From assembly GCF_000003815.2 (NCBI RefSeq), contig NC_049981.1:29995051-30059050 (forward strand): a stretch of DNA of 64,000 bases. The letters run 5' to 3'. Below the pieces are notes generated by a model, which did not search any database, was not told where the DNA came from, and saw nothing but the letters and a program-made list of their open reading frames with translations. A program made the translations under genes and the position numbers. The stretch comes from Branchiostoma floridae (Eukaryota > Chordata > Leptocardii > Amphioxiformes > Branchiostomatidae). Positions 32,136 to 44,900 of the stretch are shown here, piece after piece. Every line of letters starts with the position of its first letter. The stretch's first letter is position 1.

Positions 32136-32781
32136 GCCTATGTGCCCTGGTATATACATAGATATACACGGAGTGGTAGAAACATATGAAATATACAGTT
32201 ATTGACATAACTTGAACTGCGACAAGTGGCTAATTCAAAAACTAGTATTGGCTGTATCTAGACGAATTAAGTTTGGATTTTTTTAAGCAGATGAAGACGA
32301 AAAGTCTTCTTCTATCCCCAGCACAGCTAGCTAACCATGGTTCGATTCATTCGCCTCGACCTGTGTCATCCAAAGCGACACTCAGCGGCCACGCTTATAT
32401 TGCAACCAGAAAGACGACAACGTAAAAAAACTGGCAGAAGAACTTGTAGTCCTGTCAGGCTCACTGGAAAAATATAGTAGAATTTGGTCAAGTAGACAGA
32501 TAAAATGCCAAAAGTTAGCCAGCTAAAGCCTCCGTCTCGTTAGCTGTCTATTTAGCCCATCATTTACTGTTTCACATAGACCAATGGATTTACTACCATG
32601 GCTTCTGGCATACATAGACAGTGTTTTCAGATATAATCTTTATACTAATCAAGTAAGTTGACTTTATCCCTGACTGTGCGACCTTCAAATCATTGTTTGA
32701 TTATCAAGAAACGGCAAGTAGAGATGCCTTCTTACTTAATTTTATCCGTGCAATTTACTACAGTTTGTTAGCCTGGTATCC

Positions 32782-32918
32782 AGCCGTAATATTTATTTAT
32801 TTATATATAGCTCCCAAGTCTCTTCTCTCCTCTTCGCAGCCGTAATATAGCTCCCAAGTCTCTTCTCTCCTCTTCGCAGCCGTAATATAGCTCCCAAGTC
32901 TCTTCTCTCCTCTTCGCA
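32782..32918. repeat. 40-bp tandem repeat, three copies
   Basis: AGCCGTAATATAGCTCCCAA followed by GTCTCTTCTCTCCTCTTCGC is repeated exactly with a 40-bp period. The first copy is interrupted by a TTTATTTATTTATATA insertion. Confidence 0.95.
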
Positions 32919-32929
32919 ATTAAATAGTC

Positions 32930-33345
32930 TCAGTCAGACTCACTTGGCTGTCAAAGATTTAAAAAATTGTATAACATGTGCAAACCGTTATTTGCCATGA
33001 CGCCTGAGGGGTTACAACCGAATTTCAACATGAAATTTCGTCTAAAATCAATAACAAACATGTTGATCAGAACATTGGCCATTGGTGCAATGCATTTCTA
33101 AAGGCAGGTGGCCTAAATTAAACTGAGGAACAATGCTTGAACAGATGTTTTTGTTTTCATTTTTTTAATGAATGTGTGAATGATATTCATACATTCCGAC
33201 TACATTCATAAGCTTTTCTTTGACATGTAGGTTTTTGTAGTTTATATGTGTACCATAACATGTATTTCTAAATTAGATAAACTAGCCTATTTTCCTTTGT
33301 CAATGCCATATCATGCAATACCTTGTAACATTACGTGCCATTCCT
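32930..33345. other. Intergenic upstream of H2A.Z, nothing recognised
   Basis: AT-rich with no recognisable gene or repeat. Confidence 0.4.
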
Positions 33346-33349
33346 AATT

Positions 33350-33446
33350 TGTGATTGGCCAATTCAAAACGTACACGCGCGTTGATTGGTCCAGCTGGTA
33401 GCGTCATCGCCCAAGCTTATAAATACCCCAGCATGCATTTGGCGGG
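33350..33446 (+). promoter_or_regulatory. H2A.Z core promoter: two CCAAT boxes, TATA box, E2F-like site
   Basis: GATTGGCCAAT near 33353-33363 and TTGATTGGTCC at 33382-33392 give CCAAT elements on both strands. TATAAATA at 33418-33425 lies about 70 bp before the ATG at 33495. TTTGGCGGG at 33438-33446 resembles an E2F site just downstream of TATA. Arrangement and position fit a histone-variant promoter. Confidence 0.7.
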
Positions 33447-33494
33447 CCATCAGTGGCGTTGCTTTGTTGTGCAGAGAAGACAGTACAAATCAAG

Positions 33495-36186
33495 ATGGTA
33501 GGTTGTTGCAGAATCCGCCCAATCCTTCAAAAATCCTTTGCCATCCATTTTTTATTTTATCAAAAATGCATTTTTAAGGATGTTACGTGCATGCAAAACA
33601 AATATTGTATGTCGATGTTATGTTTTTAATGAGAATTTCGACCTTTGTTTTGTAGGCTGGAGGCAAGGCAGGAAAGGACTCTGGAAAGGCAAAGGCGAAG
33701 GCGATCTCCCGCTCAGCAAGGGCAGGACTACAGGTAAAAATGATCCATACATCAATAACAACCACCTTTGTACACGTTTTGCGAAGTATTTGTGTAGTTG
33801 GCGCGTTAAAATATCGATGTTTGGCCAATGTTTTGAACCGGCTCTTCTCCCTTCGCCCCTCCCCATTACAGTTCCCGGTCGGCCGTATCCACAGGCATCT
33901 GAAGAACCGTACGACCAGCCATGGCCGTGTGGGCGCCACAGCCGCCGTCTACAGCGCAGCTATCCTCGAATATCTGACCGCTGAGGTGAGAATTTCTTCA
34001 AAATATGCTCAAATCGCCGAGAAATCCCAATTTGTAGTCGTAGTAAAAACATAATTCGCGCCCTTGTTGCGACCCCCCGCGATGAAAACAAAACCTCCCA
34101 TTTGCTCCTAACCCTTTATTCGTTTCCGTTTCTAATTCAAACTGAACCATCGCCAAAATGTACAAAAAATATGCATATCTACGTTTTAAACTCGTATTCC
34201 GAGAATTTGTTAGTATAATTTTGGCGGGATGCCCATCTGCAGGCTTTCAAAATTTGGCGGGATTTTGCTGTGTTCCCGCTCAAAATCGTTCGCGCAGACA
34301 ACACAGCGTCCCACTCCACTCGGCATTCATATTTATATTTCCTGACGTAATTATAACAACTGGGCAACCATTATCATGTAGAAAAGCAACCTGGTGTGGC
34401 ACAAAAGAGCTTCTTCATTAGATATTCTGGGTACGAAATAGGTGGATGTTGTCTGCCACGTAACGAGGGCACTAGAGGATGTGCTTTGTTGATATACCTT
34501 TGGGGAGGGGGGCACTCGCATGAGAAAAAAATTCCCTTTTAAGTTTAGGTAGCGTTAAAGGAGCAAAAATACTGATTTGTTCGTCGCACTTTGCCTTGAC
34601 AAGGGATTAATTTTATTTTCCTAATACTTCTGACTTTGTACACAAATTTTTCACAGCTAAAGATAATTGTTTTTTTTCAGGTATGGTTTGTGCAAAGGTA
34701 AATGTATTCAGCGCTAAGTCCCTTTTTTGGGGCCAAGGTTGAATGAATGCCACATTTTTGTGTGCAATGAAAAATCTTCTCAAATTTAGGTCAATTCGTT
34801 GTATACACATGTTTTTCACACATTTTTGTTTAAAAGACATGCAAATACTTGTGAAGTGCTAAGGGATACTGAGTAAATGTGTGCTTAGTGATGAAATTTG
34901 TGTAAATAATTACCTCCTGTTGGTTCTGGTCATCCCAGCTTTGGAGACATGCGTAATAGTCTTAAGCACAAAAAAACAATCTCCTTGCTAAGAATAGCTT
35001 TAACTCTGCAAGCTACGAGAGAACATGCTTTTATTATACAAGTTATAAATTATAACATTCCAAAAAAGTTTTAGTAATTTAGCCTCGTACATGCAGGTAT
35101 CTGATTTGCTGTGTACACCTTCAAACTCATTTGCCATTTTTTTTTGCTGTTGTCTTGACAGCTTAAAAATCAAGCATTTATAACTTGATTTGGATGTGCA
35201 TTGCTTCCTATAGAAGCATTGAGTAATATTTTACAGTGTACAAAATACCTTTCTGGCAACCTGGGGCAAAAACTAGGTTGCACAACTTGATTTCAAGTTG
35301 CACCACCTATAATTCACTAATTTCTGGAGAGAAAAAAGGGTACAATACATACATGCTTGACTAATATGAAACAGAGCTGCCTCTGTCCACTTATTTCTTC
35401 CAAGTAAATTGACGACAAAATCTAGTTCTGAGGCTCAAAATCTAAGTTGCACCCTGTGCAACCTGAGTTTAGAAACAAGTTGCACCAAGCAAAAAGTGGT
35501 TGCAGTGTGCAAGTGGGTATTTTGCACGCTGTTTTACAGCATGCTCACACTGTCTTTCTCCATCATCCACAGGTGCTAGAGTTGGCGGGAAATGCCAGTA
35601 AGGATCTGAAGGTGAAGCGTATCACGCCTCGTCACTTGCAACTGGCCATCCGTGGGGACGAGGAGTTGGACTCCCTGATCAAGGCTACCATTGCTGGTGG
35701 TGGTAAGTCATCTTATGAGCCACTTTCCTATCTGTTCATTCAGAACTTGTGTTGTGGCTGTTTATTTTACTTTGTTGATTGGCTATCCAGGCCTGGAAAA
35801 TCGAGTGTACAGAAATTGTACAAAGGCGTATAGTTACCTTAACTTTGAATTATGGCTGAGGAACTTTGGTTTTACTTTGTATGAACTTGGTAGGATGTTG
35901 CAGTTGGCAGAAATTTAATTTCTTGACCCCAGAAAAGAAACAGCCTACTAGCACTCTGGAATAAACAGACAATACAGTACAAGCATAGAATTCAAAAGTG
36001 GGTTGCATGCGGAAGCGAAGGGCAAGTTGTATATTTTAATGTTCCAGGAATTCCCGGAGACCAGGGCTATGCCCTGGGTGTGTATATCTTGTTAAAATTA
36101 ATTGCATTTCTTGTTGCATTGCAGGTGTGATCCCCCACATCCACAAGAGTCTGATCGGGAAGAAGGGATCTCAGAAGGCCACATAA
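33495..36186 (+). CDS. H2AZ1: Histone variant H2A.Z
   Basis: H2A.Z replaces H2A in nucleosomes near promoters and is deposited by SRCAP/p400 complexes. Five exons: 33495-33497 (ATG only), 33656-33733, 33872-33985, 35573-35702 and 36125-36186, total 387 nt, 128 aa, the same length as human H2A.Z. Peptides [71 protein letters not shown] and [14 protein letters not shown] are essentially those of vertebrate H2A.Z, including the extended acidic patch; the C-terminus ends SQKAT. An ATG-only first exon is also the vertebrate arrangement. Polyadenylation signal AATAAA at 36602-36607. Confidence 0.98.
34219..34262 (+). promoter_or_regulatory. Two E2F-like TTTGGCGGGA sites in H2A.Z intron 3
   Basis: TTTGGCGGGAT occurs at about 34220 and again at about 34253, 33 bp apart, on the same strand as the site in the promoter. 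Motif matches only. Confidence 0.4.
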
Positions 36187-36625
36187 GCTGTACCATTCCA
36201 CGTCTACGATGTCCTTTATGATTCCAAGCTTCTACGCTTTTCTTGTATCTAGCCGATAGTCGCCATTTCCGCCTCCTGTCATCGTCTTGATATGCTGTAT
36301 AGTAGTAGCATCGTTTTAGACCCAAAAGAAAAAGGAAAAAAAATCAAAAGCAATTGATAGATGAAGTAGTCGCTAAGCTGTGTGTAGCCTGTCATCACAA
36401 GCCTGTATATCTGGCAGCATAGTGCGAGGGACTCTAGTCTCGTACATAACAGTAAGGTATCCTAATTTTTCCAGTGACCATTGTAGTAGTATGTACTCGT
36501 GTGTGTTTGCTTGCTTTTATTGTTGGTTTGCTTTCGAATTTTGTATTCCAGTAGTGGTGGTAGGATCCCCGTCATGTGACCATGGAACACACACACCATA
36601 CAATAAAATGGAGTTACTTTTATAC
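36187..36625 (+). terminator. H2A.Z 3'UTR and polyadenylation signal
   Basis: AATAAA at 36602-36607, about 415 nt after the stop, is the only good signal before the next repeat-rich stretch. Confidence 0.65.
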
Positions 36626-36639
36626 ATACATTTTGCGTG

Positions 36640-38500
36640 ATTCATTCCCTTGATTAGATCATGCGACAATAATGTAGAGTTATTGTGCTAGAAATAATGT
36701 AGCAAGTTCCAACTTACTTGTCCCTGGCACACTATTGTGCATTCATAGTCTCTAAGTAAGTCAACTTGCTTGGACCTGGGTGTTTGAATCTACAACAAGT
36801 TTTGATGTGTCCAAAGGCAACTGTTGAAAAGATGGTTATGTTAGAGCAAGAGCAGCTGCGAATAAAACATTAACACTAACAGTGTCCATGAAAAACATGG
36901 CGTGTCCTTGAAACTAGAGAATTTATTGGCAAGCCAGACAATGGTCACATGTTCAGTATGACTAGTAAATAGTTAATAGAAAATTCTTGCCGGAGGGCTA
37001 ATAGCAGGTACAATGTTACATGAATGGCGACAAACAGTGTAGAACAATATAGAGAATATATACTGTTTTACTTTTAGGTTGTTTGGTATTATATTTGGGA
37101 ATGGTGTAGTCCACAAAGGTTCCTGAAGCTCTCTTTGATGCCAGATGCCACCTAGTGGACAGAAGAAGTACTACAGTCAAATTTGGGTGTGGCACCAGTT
37201 GACCCTGTGTGACAGGCACACTTGATGCACGGACACAGCATTGAGATTGCCATTTGTTAACTGGCCTTGGTTTTTAAGAAGTGACGTGCTGAAGTACAGT
37301 CCATATCAAAGGCCTTACCCAGACTGGTCTTTTTTTGGAGAGAGATTTTTTTTGCAGAGTTTATGTTTGCTGCAACTGGGGCAATATGAATGATTTGTGT
37401 TCAGGCTGCCATTACAAAACCTTGCAATGTAGTCCTGCCAATTGCAAGTTCCTTGCAATTCAGCCCCTGGCTACAAGGAGTAGTCGGTCCACCCAATAAC
37501 ATGAAGCTTAACAATGACCTGCACTTGATAAAATATCACTTCATTGTGCAGTTGTGTACATTTGGTTTTGGCGTTGAAAAAAATAGATTCAGAAACCTAG
37601 CAAGAACATTGTTACACTGGCTAGTAGTATCGATACGTCCAGATGTACGTGCAGGTGTTTTTGTGTACTATGCAAACAAAGGTGCGCAGATAAGGCAAAG
37701 GAGTACTGTAAATGCGGAAACTTTCCCGGTGGTTTAATTTTCGCGGCAGCCGCCTCACCGCGAATTTAAAACCACCGCGAACATTTTTCCGTAACAATAA
37801 GAGACTACAGTGCATGGTGCTACCGCGAAATTAAAACCAACGCGAGAAGACAATTGTCTTCTTAAAAAGGAATGAAAACAGAAGGACTATTTTGGGGATG
37901 CAGTTTATCGTCATTTATCACCAGTTTGACCGGCCAAAAACATTGTACAGCTTATAACAACAGGATGTACTCCCCAAAAGAAAACTGACCCATTTAGCTT
38001 GCATTTCTTACAGACAGTATAGCAAAGGTGTTGTTTGCAAAACTAATTTCAGCTGTAATTTTCGCATTACATTTACTAGTATTTCTGCAACTTACCTGCA
38101 TATAAAATAGGATGCTGTATGGCAAGTATCTGAAGCTATTGTGGCAAAATATGCATATTGGTCTTTTTGATAGATTTTTCTTAAAAATTTTTGGATGGTA
38201 TCTCAGTATGGTATACAGTACTACCCAAAGTATTTGAACAGGCAAATAGAACCTCAAATCATGATGTTCAAGAATGATGTATGCATCACCACCTGGAGCC
38301 TAGAATTCACACTGCACCACAACAAATCTGCTGCGTCATCATTGCATCATCCTTTGCATAACATATGGTCAGTATCTGCCATCTAGCAGCACAAGGTGGA
38401 ACTGCAGCAAGGCACAGATCAGGCCAGCTCACTGATATCAATCAAAATCAGACTCCATTGCCTGGAACTTCTATTATGATATGAAACATGCAGTTTTCTT
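36640..38500. other. Intergenic with one MITE
   Basis: A TTGCCGGAGGGCTAATAGCA segment near 36987 recurs in diverged form at about 21183 (dispersed repeat), and a Tc1-like MITE copy lies at 37706-37853. No gene is recognised. Confidence 0.5.
37706..37853. mobile_element. CTGTAAATG-type MITE, partial copy
   Basis: Begins TACTGTAAATGCGG and contains TTTAATTTTCGCGG, ACCGCGAATTTAAAACC and TACCGCGAAATTAAAACC. The right terminus is lost. Confidence 0.65.
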
Positions 38501-38554
38501 TTTAGTCGATGATTCTTTTTGATACAAACAATGATCTGTCAGTATTAAAATGTA

Positions 38555-38730
38555 CTGTAAATGCATTTAAGTTTTTGGGGATTTAATTTCGCGTTTGCGG
38601 GAAAATGGAGTTTTCACAGTGGTTTTAGGTTCGTGGTAGCGCAAAAACCATAATGGAAAAATATTCGTGGTGGTTTTAAAAGTGGCTACCACGAAAACCG
38701 CGAAAATAAGACCACCGCAAACATTTACAG
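38555..38730. mobile_element. CTGTAAATG-type MITE, full copy
   Basis: CTGTAAATGCATTTAAG at the left and CATTTACAG at the right, flanked by TA on both sides; internal TTTAATTTCGCG and CGCGAAAATAAGACC. It lies just downstream of lipase gene 2 and may be within its 3'UTR. Confidence 0.8.
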
Positions 38731-38916
38731 TATCCCACAAACTTACTGTTGGCTCATAAAGGTTACACAGCTTTGATATTGTTTTGGCATCTAAAATGTT
38801 TATAATGTGTTGATTTATGACAGGATTCCCCATCATAACAATGGACTGGCCCAAAGATATAACAATACTGATAGTAATCCAGAAGTAACTACTTGTAAGT
38901 AGGGGTGGACAGGCTG

Positions 38917-41900
38917 TCACCCTTTCTGCTTCTTGATGATGTCTATTATGTCCTTGTAACATTTCTGGGGAGCGTCCATGCCCCAGATGAAATCGAGGTG
39001 TTGCCATTCTGGTATGTCCTTCACATAGACCTTGTTTTTCAGCCTGGGAAGGAGGGTGGCCACGTCTTTCGGGTCGGCGAGCCAGTCCTGTTCTCCTGTG
39101 AACAGGGCCACCGGGACTGTCATGTTCTCCGGGTAATACTTCGGTGGGGTCGCCTGTGGAGAAGTAAAAAATTCAGGCAGAGAACTTCTATGCCATGAAG
39201 TTCTAAATCAAAGTTTTGATGTTTGTTCTTGGTCTGCAGGGTGTTCGATTCATAACCCACTCAGAGGTTCTGGGTTCGAATCAGTTCATCTTGTGCCACC
39301 GATCTTGTGCCCGCCTGGGAAAGACACTTTTCATGACTTTCCTCCCTTTGCTCATGTGAAAATTAGTACTTAAATTCGGTTAGGGCTGTCCGTCAGATCA
39401 AAGATGCTACTAGTATATATAATGTACTTGCTCAGATTTGACATTAAATGCAGGTCCCGTGTTTGAGGAGAGCCATGTTAAAGAACCCACCACACTTATC
39501 GAAAAGAGTAAGGGTACTTCCCGGGTGAGTGGATCAAATAAATCTGCCCAGACATACAGCTTGTACTGTTCAGTACAAACCTGGTGTATTATGCCATATG
39601 GCAGTTTACCGGTTATGCAAAACAAACATAACAAAGAAACAAAATCACAGTTTGTGGCTTACCTGATTATACTTCAGCAGGTTTTCCACCAGACCATAAT
39701 CATACATCTGGAACTTGTGGTCCTTCACTGCCTGGAGGGATGAATCATCAACAACATGGTTCACATTCACGAGTAATTGTCTATTCTGCATATGACCTCT
39801 GTCAATCAGTATAAGCCCTTTCACAGAGATCAGAACGCATTTGCGGCAACAGGAATTCTCACTAGGTACAGGCCTGGAAAAAGAAAACATAACCCGCCAG
39901 GGCCTTTACCTTTGACATATTACCTAGAATTCCTCTCGCCACACATGCGTTCTAGTTTAATTGTTTAAATGAATGTTTTATCCATAACCCCAGGGTTAAA
40001 TTTACCTGTGTGTAATGTACCATGTTCTGTACAGAGGTGCCGGCAGGGGAGTGGCTCACGTACACAGGGATCCTGGACTGGGATTAGATACAACAATCTA
40101 CAGTAAGTTTCTTGGATACACATCATACAGTACACGTACATGTACATGTTCATGTAGCTGAAATCTCCAAGCAGATCTATCAGTGTCAGAATAGTGTCTA
40201 TGAGCCCAGTTCCAACTGGACAACAGTCATGACAGTCACCAGGCAACGGGATACTGTTGGCCAGATAACTCTGTCTTGTCCTATGGACACTGTCTGGGAG
40301 CATAGCAATCTTTCTAAAATGTTTCTAGCATATGTCAAAGTCTGATAGAAATGAATGTATGAAAATGCACTAAATCCTTGATTTTTACTCTCAAGGTTTA
40401 TTTCTCTCAGTCTGTTTTTTTGTGTGTGTTTGATGATGCCAGCATAATGCGACAAGTTGTAAATGGATCTTCATGATATTTGGCTTGTGGGTATGGATGG
40501 ACAAAAGGAAGATCATTAATGCTAGAAAGGGACTCCTAGCTGCATCAATTCTATGGTACTGTACCAGAACCTCTGGTTTTCATATATCCTTAGGAACCTG
40601 TCTGAGACCTGCTTTGGTATTTATTTTACATTGTGTGTTTTATATTGTAGATAATAATATATTGCAGCCTTGAATTTATGGACCAGGTCTACAATGCCCG
40701 GGTGTGAGTCAGTAAAGGTGATCACACCTGTTGTCCCAACTTCCACCTGTGCGCTGAATTTTGATAAACAAATAAACAAAGGTTTGCCTGGTTTATTTAC
40801 TCACGATGTTTGTGTTTCCGTAGTTGAACCCGCCGATGAGGAAGAGAACGTTCTCGCACACGACATCCAGTACAGGTTGGTCGCACACGTCTTGTCCGAG
40901 GAAATGCATAAAGTCAGAGCTGGGGGAGAACTCGTGGGTACCCAGAACGTCAAACAGCAGCTGGAAGGGAACATGTCAACGTCTTAATCATCTGTTGTTA
41001 CAGACTGAAGCGATTGTATTACTTATGCAGTAAGACAAGAATACAACAGCTAGCTAGAAGAAAGAAAAGGTGATACTATTAGCATAGGACAAGGTGATAG
41101 TCACTTGTTATGTCAAATTCCTACCACAACTGTGGTAAACCTCAATAAATAAATAGATGTTCGACCCATTAGGTTTTGCCACTTGTTCGGCAGCAAAAAT
41201 TGTCTGTCTTCACCATTTTGGGTTCACTGATGCCTACCTTTCTTTATTCAGGTTGTAACAAGACAATACACTGTGAGCACTAGGCAGCATGGCTGGTATC
41301 GTGGCCACAGACATATAAATATACAATACAAGATGAACATGTATATACAGTAATAGAATAAAATAGTTGTCACAATAAAAGCAGGTAAAGCTAACACTTA
41401 TGCCTGACTAGCTAAAATTTACTAGACAGTGGCACGGCTGGAAGAGAATCTTTTGGTAGATATCATGTACACACACAGTGCTTCTGAAAGCTGTCTATTG
41501 ATGACAGGGTCATGGTCAGGTGAGCCGTCGAGCAGTAGTGAAACAGTAGGCCGTTGTCGTACAAGGCATTCAACAGTGGTGGTGAGTTTGCTACGCTGCT
41601 CAGAGTACAGGGGGCAATGTAGTAGGTAGTGTTGGACTGTTTCAGAAGAGGCCCCACAGACACATTGTTTGCTCTTGATGTTCATTTTGTGCAAGGTACT
41701 GTTCAGTTGACACCAACCCATGCGTAGCCTGGCAGCTTGGATGTTGCTCTGCCTTGGGCTGAGTCGTCGGTAAGTTTGGTGGTGCCTTGCGGTGAACAGG
41801 TGCTTTTTGCTCACTCTCTTAAAATCAGCGAGGCTACGGGCGTCTCTGACTGTCTGCGGTAGCTGGTTCCAGAGTGAAGACGTGAAGGGAATAAAACTGT

Positions 41901-44900
41901 TTTTGAAGGTCTGTGTCCGGCAACGAGGAGCATGAAGGTGAGTGTTGTTGCGTAGTTGTAGACGTGTTGTAGACTGGGCGCCTCTTGTTGACGGAGTGAG
42001 CAGCTGTAAATGTGGGGGTACAAGTCCGTTTGTCATTTTGTACATGATGGTGAGTGAGTTGAGCTGTCGTCTGGTGGCTAGAGAGTCCCATTCCAGTTCC
42101 TACAGTAGGTTAGACTTTGGGGTACCCTTCATCGCCCCTGTGACGAGAAGGCCTGCTTGGTACTGGACCTGTTCTAGCATCCTGCTAGCTGAGCTTGCCA
42201 AGTCACCCAGTAGCGCTGACGCGTACTCCAACTTGGGTCAAACTAGAGCAAAGTATGCTGTTTCTAAGGCCTGTCTTCCAAGTTTGCCACTGACTTTGCG
42301 CAAGAGGCCTAGCAGTTTTCTACTTTTGCTCGTGGCCCTTTGTACGTGCTCTGTCCATCTGAGGGATTGGTGGATGGTGGCACCTAGATGACTGTAGAAA
42401 GGCACTTGTTCCACAATCTTCCGAGTAGGTAGATAGGAGGTAGCTGGACATTGTTACGATTAGATTTGATGCAGACCACCTTACACTTATCAGGGTGTAG
42501 ACTTAGGCCCCAGTCCGAAAACCAGTGGGATACAAGTTGTAGATCTGCATTTGTGGTGACTGCCACTTCCTGCACTGTCTTGGCTGAGTTGTAGAGAGAT
42601 GTGTCATCTGCAAAGCAATTTAGTGATGACTTGCATGGGAGGCTCATCAGATCATTTAAGTACAGCAGGAACAACAACGGTCCCAGTATACTGCCTTGAG
42701 GTACTCCCGCTGTTGTTGTTCCCCAGGTTGAGGCGACACCGTTTATGACGACTCGTTGTTGCCTCCCCGTCAAGTAGCTGTCAAACCAGCGGACCAGCTG
42801 CCCTCCCACTCCGTAACGAGTCAACTTGTAGGTGAGTCCTTGATGCCAGACCGTATCAAACGCACGCTTTACGTCGAGAAAGACGGCTGCTGTGCAAGAG
42901 ATGTCCGGATCTTCGATGGACTTGGCCCAGTCGTCGACTAGTCGGATCAGCTGCAGGACGGTGCCGTCCCCTTTTCGGAAGCCACACTGATTTTTATGCA
43001 GAAGGCGGTTCTCTTCAAGGTAGGTATACAGATGGTTGTGGACCAGTCTTTCGAGCACCTTAGCTACTGTTGGTAGCAAGGATATAGGTCTATAGTTGAA
43101 GGGATCAGTTCTGTCGCCCTTTTTGTATACAGGGGTTACGTTGCTCTGCTTCCACTCCGTAGGGAATAGTCCAGTCGCCAGAGAGTAGTTGAATAGACAC
43201 CGTAGCGAGTCGCAGATTTCAGGCGCAGCCTCCCTGAGTAATCTGTTTGGGATGCCGTCAGGTCCCGGAGCTTTGTTCACTTGGAGACTCTGTAGTACGG
43301 TTAGTACCTCCTCTGAAGTGACTTGGAGTGATGTAAACTGCTTGGAGGTAAGTCTGCTGATGCCTAATTTACTACATGTAGCTTGTAATTCCCTGAATAA
43401 CAAATTACCATTAAGTAACTTTAAGTGTAATACAGTACTTATGTATAATATTATCACCAAAATCTTGGCATCAGCCAGGCCCTCTTATAGAATATAGCTT
43501 CAACGGGCAAATACTGTCAAGGTAAAAATTCATGTCTTATTAGTAAAGCAGAACAAATTATTATAATATTAGAGTTATAGGAAGAGATTACAACTACATT
43601 GAATCATTTAACTGAATTGAATCCAAAACTGGTTTCACCTCAATAGGATCCACATAATTAGCCAGTTGCCTGATGGGCGACTTGATGTCCCCCACCGTCG
43701 TCACGGGAGCCAGCGCGAAGAAGGTCTTGACTTTCCTGGCCAGCTCCTGGTTCCTGGAGAACTCTGCGAACCCGATCATGGTCCCCTGGGAGTGGCCCAC
43801 GTAGTACAGCTGCGTCTGGTTGGTCACGCTCAGCGCGTGGGTCAGCATCTTGGGAAGGTCGTACCTCGCCATCTCATCCCAACTGTGGAAGTTAGGACAA
43901 AGAACAGTCTGATTACAGTTAATTCTTGTAATTTTCACTGTGTTTTGTTTTTGCTGTATTATTTGTCTGTAGTGCTATCTGAACTTAAAACCACTGTGCG
44001 AACACTCCATTTTCTCCCAACCCCAAAAATCAAATCACCGCATTTACAGTACAGCAAATACAATTAACTCAAAAGGGACACTGATTAATATGCATACTAA
44101 CGTAGATCAAGGATGGTGGTGCTTGCACCCCACTGTTACATTCATATGAGTCATAATATTTGTCTTCAAAGCCATCTTTAAGACCCTAAGTAAGTGTCTT
44201 CATTACTTCTGTAAGAGTGGTACTTTTACATGGAATGTTTTCAGGTCAGTTTTTGAAATACAAAATGCGTACTTAGGATATGTACGAAAGAAATTTTTAT
44301 GTTGTCAATGTCTCACCTCCATGCCCAGAACTTGGCCTCGCTGGGTTTCAGCGAGGTGTGATTTCTGGAGTACGTGTTTCCGCGTACGTTCCCCAGCCAC
44401 ACCTCACATCCGGAATCCGCCAGGATGAACGCCAGGCTCTCATTGGCTAGGTTGGTCAGGAAGTTGGTGGATGCTCCCAGAAGTCCATGTTGCAGGAAAA
44501 CAACGGGCCTCGTCTCTGCGTGGAAAAAGAAGTACACAAATATCTGCTGTCAGAGACAATCAATCAATCAATCAATCAATCGATCAATCAATCAATCAAC
44601 CAATCAATCAATCAATGACCTTTATTTATACTGGTAATGCCCTGTCGTATTCAGACAAAAATGAATGAAGTTCAATTTCTTTTCCAACTGTAGATACATT
44701 ATATAATATACTACATATTAAAATACATTCCATAGCTGAACAATTTGGCAGTACAAAATTTGTTTCCACCATTGCATCATTTAATTGTATAATGTTACAC
44801 GAGTCTGTTTTATAGAGACTGATTTTTCATAACAAGTGAAATATTTCAGTTACACATATTTTATATCTAAGCATGCAAGTATCATTGACCCCCCAATTTT

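Noticed and set aside
33538-33984. 148-residue plus-strand frame over H2A.Z exons 2-3
   Set aside because: It reads through introns in a non-H2A.Z frame; the spliced H2A.Z model is exact.
41942-42391. 149-residue plus-strand frame
   Set aside because: Antisense to the LINE reverse-transcriptase region.
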